5,469 nucleotides of DNA from Bacteroidales bacterium (GTDB lineage: Bacteria; Bacteroidota; Bacteroidia; Bacteroidales; F082): the NCBI GenBank assembly GCA_029933565.1, contig JAOZNY010000128.1:1-5469 (forward strand), read 5' to 3'. Positions 1 through 5,469 of the stretch are shown here, one piece after another (within the stretch, counting starts at the first letter, position 1; each line of letters starts with the position of its first letter). A program made the translations under genes and the position numbers. The notes under the pieces were generated by a model. The model saw only the letters and a list, made by a program, of their open reading frames with translations, was not told the DNA's origin and searched no databases.

Positions 1-25
1 TTTAAACATTGTATTGTTTTTATTA

Positions 26-2662
26 TCAACGTTTTAAAATTTCACTTTTAAGGCTTAACTTCTTTTTTATATCATTTTCGCCAAACGATAGAACCATATC
101 TCCTGTACTCCTATAAAGATTTATGGAATTCATTTCCCAACTTTTGCTCCCTTTGAAAATATTAATACCTGAAAGCACCTCCACAAGAATATTTTTACTG
201 TCGTAATCCACAATTCTAATCTGAGCTTCATTATAAATTCTAATCATCTCAATTTCAATTGGGTTACCTTCAGATGTTGCAATAGTAACAATACCTTTAT
301 CATTTCTAACAAAGTCCATCTCAAGCAACTTTTTATAAACTTCTGAGTTTTGGATATCTTTCACATTATAATCAGAAAAGGCTTTCTCAATCTGTTGTCC
401 CTCAATGGCTCCAGTTTTTGTATCCAGAAAATTTAGAGCAGCAAAAAGCCCCGCTATTGTTTCTTCAAATTCCATTTTCTTGAGTTGCTTATCTATTTCA
501 TGAAGTATTACGGGAACGTCTTTTGAGTCGGTTACAGTATTGTAATTAACATAGTCGTTGCTACTCATACCGCTTGTGGCGAAAAAAGAACCTTTTATCA
601 GTGCATTTCCGTCATTATCAATCTCAATTCCGTAATGGTAGAAATTCTCTGTCTGGCTATAAAGTTTTGCCATTATTTTTTCACCTTCAGGGTTAAATTT
701 GGCAGCAAACATAAAATCCAGATTATGATCCAGTTTATCAATACCTGCTTTTTTTGCCCACTCAAGTTCTCCCCCACTGCTATATTTTGCCACAAAAACA
801 TCGGAAGCATCAACAGCAGTAATCTCTGCTCCATCAAAATTCAAATCTGTTTCAAAACTTCCATAAACATAAAGTCCGCCATCGCTTGCCTGGCATAAAC
901 TAAATGCAAGATCGCTACCATTTCCAAGAGCAGATTTTGCCCAGATTACATTTAAGTCATTATCATATTTCGCAACAAAAACATCGCGTCCATCATCTTC
1001 TGCCATTAATTCTATTCCACCAAAATTTGCATTCTGCATGAAATAACCACAGACATAGATATTTCCCTCTTCGTCAAAAATCAAATCATTTTGTCGTCCT
1101 GCCTTAAAACCACCCGATTTACCAGTAACCTCCCAGGCTTTGGTTGCCAAATCAAATTTATACGACCCATTATCAAGTATAATCAGGTCAGCAGTTTCAC
1201 CAAATACTGAGGGAATAAGCACGCCCGGAGGAGCTCCAAGCAGCGTTGGATCGGCAACTAAATATTTTTTATTGTTATAACTAACACTTACTCCCTCATC
1301 AATTTCGCCGAGATTAATTGCTGTAGCCATATGCCCCGGAAAACCCAAAGCCACAACTTCTTTTTTCAAAAGGGTTTTTATCAAATAAGCGTATAAAACC
1401 GACCGGTCTTCACAGTCGGCATAAGGATAATGCAGAAGTTCATCAGCGAAAAAATACCTCTCTTTACCAAATGTCTGCTGATCAGTTTTATAATCAAATG
1501 CCTGCTGTACAAAACTTAAAAGAATACTTGCTGCCTCATAGTCGCTTTTTCCTTCAATAATCGGAAAAAAGGCTTCCTCAACCGACTCTCTTGTCCTTTC
1601 GCTAATAACAGAATTAAAATAAATTAAGACGTCAGACAGAGGGATGGTATTATAAAACTTAATCATCTGCTCATCGAACTTTAAAGTTACCGCATAGTCC
1701 TTCTTATTATAACTAAACTTAAACACCTTACTTTTCTTAATTGGGTAGGTATAAAAAGGTTTACTAATTGTAACATTCATTAGAATATCCGTCTCCGGGA
1801 AATCCTTTTCATAAGTATGGAGTTGCTCGCCATTCCCATCCATAACATAATAGTTTATGCCCTTAACTTTAACAAAATCAATATCATACATTTTGTAAAC
1901 CGAAGGGACAAGCAAAAATAAATCATCGTTAGTAAAACCAATTTTTACTTTATAGCGACTGCGACTGAGCATAGTCCACTGAAATAAAACCTGAGTGTTT
2001 TTATCGTTATAAATTTGCTTGCTGCATTCTTTTAGTAATTGAAAATAACCCCACTGATTAAGGTTTAAAGTGTTTGCAACTTCCGACAACTGATATAGAA
2101 AATGGTTATAATTCAAACCGGCAAATTCATCCCAGATGCTGGCAATCGACTGACCGGAAGGTTTATTAATCTCTATTTGAAAGAAACTTTTATCAACAAG
2201 AAAATAAAGAGGCCACCCTAAAAACTCAACATTAATTTTTTGAGTTTGAAAATCCTTTGCTTCCGTTTTCTTTATTCCGGGATAAACCGGACCCTGATAA
2301 ACTATGCCGGGTTCATTTAATTTAAAATCAATAAAATCACCCTTTGCTACTGTTTCTTCTACAACAGGAATCTCATTGGGTTTTGGTTTACTCGCATCAT
2401 ATTTTTCATGACCAATATCGTAAGCCTCGAAACTATCACCTAAATAATCGGAAAACTCCTGATCGATCTGTGTAACAAAATCGTTAAACTTTTGATCAAT
2501 TTCCTTTTTAAAGGCCTCAAACTCCTCATCTGTTTCCTTATTAAAAGCAGCAAACTCTTCATCCACCTGCTTGCTAAACTCATCGAGGGTTTGAGAATAA
2601 ACTATAGGATTGATTAGTAAAAAGAATAATACAATGCTAAATAATCTTATTAGCCGATTCAT
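26..2662 (-). CDS. Secreted transglutaminase-like protein with 11-residue helical repeats and SBBP beta-propeller units
   Basis: The 878-residue product starts with a type I signal peptide: basic residues MNRLIR, a hydrophobic core to about residue 20, and likely cleavage after VYS at 23. Residues 26-74 form a regular 11-residue repeat with Phe pairs and acidic positions, probably an amphipathic helix or coiled coil. Residues 370-480 look like a transglutaminase-like (papain-fold) domain with a plausible triad of Cys417 (in YADCEDRS), His444 (in GHMATAI) and Asp471 (in VADPT), so catalysis is possible but the substrate is unknown. Residues 520-640 hold two SBBP-type propeller units (VFVAKY at 561 and 622, each followed by a Trp-Ala-Lys motif), and a degenerate third runs to about 695. 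Residues 700-878 match nothing I recognise. The ATG lies 21 bp after the stop of the upstream LPP20-like gene, so the two are probably cotranscribed. No lipobox and no clear type IX sorting domain were seen. The domain calls are sound; the biological role is unknown. Confidence 0.9.
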   Translation of the reverse strand: MNRLIRLFSIVLFFLLINPIVYSQTLDEFSKQVDEEFAAFNKETDEEFEAFKKEIDQKFNDFVTQIDQEFSDYLGDSFEAYDIGHEKYDASKPKPNEIPVVEETVAKGDFIDFKLNEPGIVYQGPVYPGIKKTEAKDFQTQKINVEFLGWPLYFLVDKSFFQIEINKPSGQSIASIWDEFAGLNYNHFLYQLSEVANTLNLNQWGYFQLLKECSKQIYNDKNTQVLFQWTMLSRSRYKVKIGFTNDDLFLLVPSVYKMYDIDFVKVKGINYYVMDGNGEQLHTYEKDFPETDILMNVTISKPFYTYPIKKSKVFKFSYNKKDYAVTLKFDEQMIKFYNTIPLSDVLIYFNSVISERTRESVEEAFFPIIEGKSDYEAASILLSFVQQAFDYKTDQQTFGKERYFFADELLHYPYADCEDRSVLYAYLIKTLLKKEVVALGFPGHMATAINLGEIDEGVSVSYNNKKYLVADPTLLGAPPGVLIPSVFGETADLIILDNGSYKFDLATKAWEVTGKSGGFKAGRQNDLIFDEEGNIYVCGYFMQNANFGGIELMAEDDGRDVFVAKYDNDLNVIWAKSALGNGSDLAFSLCQASDGGLYVYGSFETDLNFDGAEITAVDASDVFVAKYSSGGELEWAKKAGIDKLDHNLDFMFAAKFNPEGEKIMAKLYSQTENFYHYGIEIDNDGNALIKGSFFATSGMSSNDYVNYNTVTDSKDVPVILHEIDKQLKKMEFEETIAGLFAALNFLDTKTGAIEGQQIEKAFSDYNVKDIQNSEVYKKLLEMDFVRNDKGIVTIATSEGNPIEIEMIRIYNEAQIRIVDYDSKNILVEVLSGINIFKGSKSWEMNSINLYRSTGDMVLSFGENDIKKKLSLKSEILKR
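2441..2587 (-). repeat. In-gene 33-bp (11-residue) repeat, about 4.5 copies
   Basis: Residues 26-74 of the 878-residue protein repeat every 11 residues. The units begin LDEFSKQVDEE, FAAFNKETDEE, FEAFKKEIDQK and FNDFVTQIDQE, with a partial FSDYL. The consensus is FxxFxxxxDxx: aromatic residues at positions 1 and 4, a hydrophobic residue or Thr at 8, and Asp at 9. An 11-residue period suits a hendecad helix or right-handed coiled coil. It lies just after the signal peptide, so it may be an oligomerisation or surface-contact segment. The period and pattern are seen directly; the structural role is inferred. Confidence 0.85.
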
Positions 2663-2683
2663 AAATTTGGTCTTTAGTTAATC

Positions 2684-3325
2684 CTAAAAATCAAGAATCT
2701 TGTCTAACTTTTCCTCCTGGATTTTAGTTTTTTCCTTTAAATCTTTTCTAATCAAATCCTTGGCAAGATTCATAGCATCGTTATAACTATAACCTATTGT
2801 ATTATAAACTTCTATATTCTTCCCAATTGTTCTGTCGGCCTCAAATAGTGTAGTAGTCCTGCCTATTTTTGCACCAACAACCGACTGAAATGTTGCAATT
2901 GACTGCGTTAGGGATTCAGCCTCTGTAGCATCCAACTGCTGATTTGCAATATTTGTTTTAATTCTACCTTTTACCTCTGTACTAATTGCACCAGCAAGAT
3001 TTATCTTTGCTACTTCATTGGCCTGCATTTTGGCAGCAGTATGAGTTTCGCCAACAGCACGGGCATCAACCACAAACCAAACATAATTTCCTTTGTCATC
3101 CATTTTCGACCTTTTAATCATGGTCGATTCAATTTGCTTATCCATGGGTAATTGACCCGGCGCAACTGAAAAACCCTCTTTCTTTAATGCTTTTGCCTGC
3201 TTACGGGCATCTTTCATTGCTTTCTTACTAATTTCTTTTTTAATCTTCTTATCGCTTTGAGCGAAAGTTGGCACTGCAATTAATACCGCTAGTGCAAATG
3301 CTAATGTTGAAAATAATGTTTTCAT
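2684..3325 (-). CDS. Secreted LPP20-like protein
   Basis: The 213-residue product has a clear signal peptide: MKT, a hydrophobic stretch to about residue 19, and likely cleavage after TFA at 22. There is no lipobox Cys, so unlike classical LPP20 it should be soluble in the periplasm or exported. Residues 25-50 are Lys/Ala-rich and probably helical. Residues 60-185 have an LPP20-like layout: a short strand region (YVWFVVDARAVG, 81-92), a helix rich in Ala (AAKMQANEVAKINLAGAIS, 97-115), and later strands around IGRTTTLFEA and IEVYNTIGYS. A charged Lys/Glu-rich helix (186-213) ends the protein. It is the first gene after a good TTTG / TAnnTTTG promoter, and its stop is 21 bp before the transglutaminase-like gene. 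Family members of this secreted form are, from memory, common in Bacteroidales and usually annotated as hypothetical. The LPP20 link is by pattern, not by search. Confidence 0.85.
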   Translation of the reverse strand: MKTLFSTLAFALAVLIAVPTFAQSDKKIKKEISKKAMKDARKQAKALKKEGFSVAPGQLPMDKQIESTMIKRSKMDDKGNYVWFVVDARAVGETHTAAKMQANEVAKINLAGAISTEVKGRIKTNIANQQLDATEAESLTQSIATFQSVVGAKIGRTTTLFEADRTIGKNIEVYNTIGYSYNDAMNLAKDLIRKDLKEKTKIQEEKLDKILDF

Positions 3326-3375
3326 TTTATTTGATTTTTTTAGTTAATAATTATTTTTAATTTCCGAAATTTCTC

Positions 3376-3408
3376 CAAAAATAGTAAATTTTTTTCTATT
3401 GTTACAAA
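3376..3408 (-). promoter_or_regulatory. Minus-strand promoter, Bacteroidota sigma-A type
   Basis: Read on the minus strand, TTTG (3405-3408) is followed after 21 bp by TATTTTTG (3376-3383), an exact match to the TAnnTTTG -7 element of Bacteroidota. Transcription would start near 3371, giving a leader of about 46 nt to the ATG of the LPP20-like gene. The leader is AT-rich and has no Shine-Dalgarno sequence, as is usual in this phylum. The promoter would drive both minus-strand genes. The motif and spacing are seen; the start point is inferred. Confidence 0.65.
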
Positions 3409-3418
3409 AATAACAATA
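3397..3418. promoter_or_regulatory. Inverted repeat in the divergent control region, possible operator
   Basis: TATTGTTA (3397-3404) and TAACAATA (3411-3418) are perfect 8-bp arms around a 6-bp spacer, CAAAAA. The repeat covers the -33 TTTG of the minus-strand promoter and the TTG that could serve as the plus-strand -33 element, so a dimeric regulator bound here could control both operons. The arms contain only one G:C pair each, so a stable RNA hairpin or terminator is unlikely. Chance is possible in such AT-rich DNA. No regulator gene lies in the window. Confidence 0.45.
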
Positions 3419-3433
3419 AAATTTATATCTTAG
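3399..3433 (+). promoter_or_regulatory. Candidate plus-strand promoter
   Basis: TATCTTAG (3426-3433) differs at one base from the Bacteroidota -7 consensus TAnnTTTG. A TTG at 3399-3401 could be the -33 element, but the 24-bp spacer is longer than usual. Transcription would start near 3438-3440, leaving only about 12-14 nt before the proposed TTG start codon at 3452. This is the best plus-strand candidate upstream of the zinc-ribbon gene, but it is weaker than the minus-strand promoter. Confidence 0.4.
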
Positions 3434-3451
3434 CAGAAAAATTATAGATAG

Positions 3452-4189
3452 TTGACCACATTTAATATAATAACGCTAACATGCCCCAACTGCAAAAGTA
3501 AAATGCAGACCTATGAATTGATGTCGTACCATGTTCATAGTTCTATTATTTACAGCGATGGCAAAGTTGAAAGCAATCCAAGCACACCTAATAATAAAAG
3601 CATTTTAGTTTGTCCCGTATGCAATAAAGCCTTCTGGAATGAAGATGCTGTGCATGAGGAATTCGATTATGAAAAGGACGAAAAACTTCCAAATGCTATG
3701 GATGTTTACGACTTGCCTTTTGCCTTTGAAGATGATTTCTCAGCAAAACTGGTAGACTATTATTTTGATTTACTAAACAATGGATTTGCTTCTTCAAATA
3801 ATAATGAAATTTTTTTAAGAATTGAAATATGGCATTTATTGAACAATAAAATAAGGTATAAACCAAAAACTATATTTAGCAATATTAAGAAGTATGGGTT
3901 TAAGCAGGCTGTTAAGACTATTGAAAACTCAAGAAAAGCGAAACTAGATTTTAATAGTAAAATAAAACAATTCGATGGCAACCTTAAACAACTTATTAGT
4001 ATTTTTATACCTGAATTTGACGAAGAGAAATTGATGTTGGCAGAAATGCACCGTGAACTGGGACAATTCAAAATGGCTTACACATTATTGAAAGAAATAG
4101 ACAAATCAAAAAACCCACTTGCCCACAGGCAGATTTTAAATGCTGTGAAAAAAGAAAAGAAAGAAGTCTTTATAATAAAACAAAAATAA
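3452..4189 (+). CDS. Cytoplasmic zinc-ribbon protein with TPR-like C-terminus (TTG start)
   Basis: The product is 245 residues with no signal peptide. Two CxxC knuckles, CPNC (Cys11, Cys14) and CPVC (Cys54, Cys57), make a split zinc ribbon with a 39-residue insertion rich in Ser, Asn and Pro. The middle (90-180) is Lys/Asn/Ile-rich and probably helical. Residues 190-232 (EEKLMLAEMHRELGQFKMAY and on) look like TPR helices. The overall order resembles the DUF2225 type of zinc-ribbon/TPR protein, but that match is tentative. The start is inferred. An in-frame TAG at 3449-3451 abuts the TTG, and the first in-frame ATG (Met18) lies after the first CxxC, so starting there would destroy the ribbon. 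The gene ends 5 bp before the CsgG-like gene, so the two are almost certainly cotranscribed. Function is unknown; metal-dependent scaffolding is only a guess. Confidence 0.8.
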   Translation: MTTFNIITLTCPNCKSKMQTYELMSYHVHSSIIYSDGKVESNPSTPNNKSILVCPVCNKAFWNEDAVHEEFDYEKDEKLPNAMDVYDLPFAFEDDFSAKLVDYYFDLLNNGFASSNNNEIFLRIEIWHLLNNKIRYKPKTIFSNIKKYGFKQAVKTIENSRKAKLDFNSKIKQFDGNLKQLISIFIPEFDEEKLMLAEMHRELGQFKMAYTLLKEIDKSKNPLAHRQILNAVKKEKKEVFIIKQK

Positions 4190-4194
4190 CACTG

Positions 4195-5445
4195 ATGACA
4201 CGATTAATTATTTTGCTATTTATTATTTTCAGCAGTTTGGCACCAAAAGCACAGGATATTGAATGCTTTATTTTAAAAGCACCTGAAAAGCCATTTTACG
4301 ATATTAAAAAAATAGGTGTATTGGAGTTTGATTGTTCCAGCAACCACAGGATGAATAAATTTGTAACTGATCAAATTGTTGCCGACTTGCTCAGTCAGAA
4401 CCGTGGTATTTACGACTCCAAAAGTGGATGGTATGGAATGGTGAAAGGTAAAAAAGGCAAAACCTTTGTTAAAGGGGTCAATACCGATTTTTATCAGGTA
4501 ATGGAACGCGAGCAACTGGAAAAAATATTAAAGGAGCAGAGGCTGTCTTTAAGCGGAACCATCGACGAAAGTTCGGCAGCAGAAGTGGGTAGGCTTTTGG
4601 GTCTTGATGTAATTATTATGGGAAACGTAAGTTATAGCAGTGTTGACAAAAGGACCGGACAGGATTATCCCTGCCTCAAGCGAACGGTAACTGCCAAAGG
4701 CACAATGAAAATGGTATCGGTAGAGACTGCTCAAATAGTTGGCACTAAATCGGCTCAGGTATCGCTTTATGTTTCTAAATGCAGCGATGCACGCTCCGAA
4801 GTTCCCAGAGCAGAGGTAATTGCCGAATCGGCCATGAAAAGCCTTGTACATGAGTTTACTGATTATTTTGCCCCCGGTTATCAAAATATAACCTATAAGT
4901 TTGAAAAGGTTAAACTAAAAGAATTCAAAACAAAATCGAAAGAGGCTATGGATTTTGTTAAAATTGGCGATCTCGACAGAGCATTCCCTATTGTTTATGC
5001 AATGTTTGAAGCCGATTCGTATAACCCTAAAGCCGCTTACAATTTGGGGATACTTTACGAAATGGTTGGCTCAAATACCGATGCCCTTGAGTATTACAAT
5101 ATTGCCTACGAACTCGATTATTCAAACATTAATTATAACCAAGCTGTAAACAGGGCAAAAGCCGGAATTGGGGTAAACAATTATCTTGAAGAAATTGGCC
5201 GACCGGTTGAACCTTATACTTTTACAGGCGGCAATGCTGCTGATGCTTTAGCAGAAAAGGTGCAGATTAAAGGTAACAGTGGCGACAGGGTAAATGTTTA
5301 CGAACTCCCCGATAAAAAATCAGAAATAGCCGCAAAAGTACCGGGAGGACTTGAGTTTAAAGTGATCGAAGATAGAGGGTCGTTCATTAAAATACAACTA
5401 AGAGGAACCAAGACTGGTTTTGTGCATAAATCGGATGTGAAGTAG
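4195..5445 (+). CDS. Secreted CsgG-like protein with TPR and C-terminal SH3-like domain
   Basis: The 416-residue product has a signal peptide with a core rich in Ile, Leu and Phe (residues 4-15) and likely cleavage after APKA or AQ at 19-20. Residues 36-225 resemble the CsgG/HfaB family: IGVLEFD at 40-46, VMEREQLEKILKEQ at 102-115 followed by LSLSGTID, then AAEVGRLLGLDVIIMGNV at 128-145 and VETAQIVGT at 176-184. Residues 245-312 form about two TPR-like units (AYNLGILYEMVGSNTDALEY at 281-300). Residues 356-415 look like a bacterial SH3 domain (RVNVYE, FKVIEDRGSFIKIQ, TGFVHKSDV). E. coli CsgG is a 277-residue lipoprotein pore. This protein is longer and lacks a lipobox: Cys24 sits in DIEC, not in an LAGC-type motif. 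A periplasmic or outer-membrane-associated assembly role is inferred, not secretion itself. It is the second gene of its operon. TAG at 5443-5445 ends it. Confidence 0.9.
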   Translation: MTRLIILLFIIFSSLAPKAQDIECFILKAPEKPFYDIKKIGVLEFDCSSNHRMNKFVTDQIVADLLSQNRGIYDSKSGWYGMVKGKKGKTFVKGVNTDFYQVMEREQLEKILKEQRLSLSGTIDESSAAEVGRLLGLDVIIMGNVSYSSVDKRTGQDYPCLKRTVTAKGTMKMVSVETAQIVGTKSAQVSLYVSKCSDARSEVPRAEVIAESAMKSLVHEFTDYFAPGYQNITYKFEKVKLKEFKTKSKEAMDFVKIGDLDRAFPIVYAMFEADSYNPKAAYNLGILYEMVGSNTDALEYYNIAYELDYSNINYNQAVNRAKAGIGVNNYLEEIGRPVEPYTFTGGNAADALAEKVQIKGNSGDRVNVYELPDKKSEIAAKVPGGLEFKVIEDRGSFIKIQLRGTKTGFVHKSDVK

Positions 5446-5453
5446 GGGATGGT

Positions 5454-5469
5454 AGTTGAGTGGTTGAGT
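5454..5469. repeat. Two copies of an 8-nt direct repeat, cut by the window end
   Basis: AGTTGAGT (5454-5461) is followed directly by GGTTGAGT (5462-5469), a 7/8 match in tandem. The stretch from 5444 to the window end contains no C, unlike the coding sequence beside it. Two units are too few to prove an array, but the repeat runs up to the edge and may continue downstream of the CsgG-like gene. Confidence 0.4.

Noticed and set aside
4..19. Short inverted repeat AAACA / TGTTT just after the stop of the transglutaminase-like gene, considered as a terminator
   Set aside because: The stem is only 5 AT-rich base pairs with no convincing U-tract, and the window ends too soon to see more.
26..250. 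Type IX secretion sorting domain at the C-terminus of the 878-residue protein
   Set aside because: The last residues lack the usual Gly-Val-Tyr strand pattern and closing motif of type A or B sorting domains.
635..898. Plus-strand open frame of 87 codons
   Set aside because: It lies wholly inside the 878-residue gene on the other strand, has a Cys/Phe/Ile-rich sequence with no domain, and has no promoter of its own.
3760..4071. Minus-strand open frame of 103 codons, Leu/Ser-rich and membrane-like
   Set aside because: It is antisense to the zinc-ribbon gene. Its hydrophobicity mirrors the Lys/Asn/Glu-rich coding strand and does not indicate a real membrane protein.
4273..4884. Two minus-strand open frames (4273-4515 and 4549-4884)
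   Set aside because: Both are antisense to the well-supported CsgG-like domain and show no recognisable protein features.
4955..5149. Plus-strand open frame of 64 codons
   Set aside because: It is an out-of-frame reading of the TPR part of the CsgG-like gene with no start context or domain.

Overview
The window looks like chromosomal DNA from a member of the Bacteroidota. The evidence is low G+C, starts without Shine-Dalgarno sequences, a promoter matching the TTTG / TAnnTTTG consensus of that phylum, and protein families typical of it: an LPP20-like secreted protein, a transglutaminase-like protein with SBBP repeats, and a CsgG-like protein with a TPR and an SH3-like tail. A genus cannot be named from what is visible. 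No rRNA, tRNA, CRISPR array, transposase or phage gene was seen.

Layout. Two two-gene operons diverge from one control region of 126 bp (3326-3451). Leftward (minus strand) come a 213-residue secreted LPP20-like protein (2684-3325) and, 21 bp later, an 878-residue secreted protein (26-2662). The larger protein carries an 11-residue-period helical repeat, a transglutaminase-like domain with an intact Cys-His-Asp triad, two to three SBBP beta-propeller units and an unassigned C-terminal region. Rightward (plus strand) come a 245-residue cytoplasmic protein with a zinc ribbon and a TPR-like C-terminus, apparently starting at TTG (3452-4189), and, 5 bp later, a 416-residue secreted CsgG-like protein with a TPR segment and a C-terminal SH3-like domain (4195-5445). 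The control region holds a good minus-strand promoter, a weaker plus-strand candidate, and an 8-bp-arm inverted repeat that overlaps the -33 positions of both. The last bases (5454-5469) are two copies of an 8-nt GGTTGAGT-like repeat that probably continues outside the window.

How the genes may work together. Three of the four products have signal peptides and none has a lipobox, so they are predicted to act in the periplasm or at the envelope. CsgG-like and LPP20-like proteins are known elsewhere as envelope proteins, and some members of both groups form outer-membrane or basal rings. Their divergent pairing here, together with a transglutaminase/propeller protein and a cytoplasmic zinc-ribbon/TPR protein, suggests one uncharacterised envelope assembly. 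That joint function is inference. The domain calls rest on motifs read by eye, with no database search.
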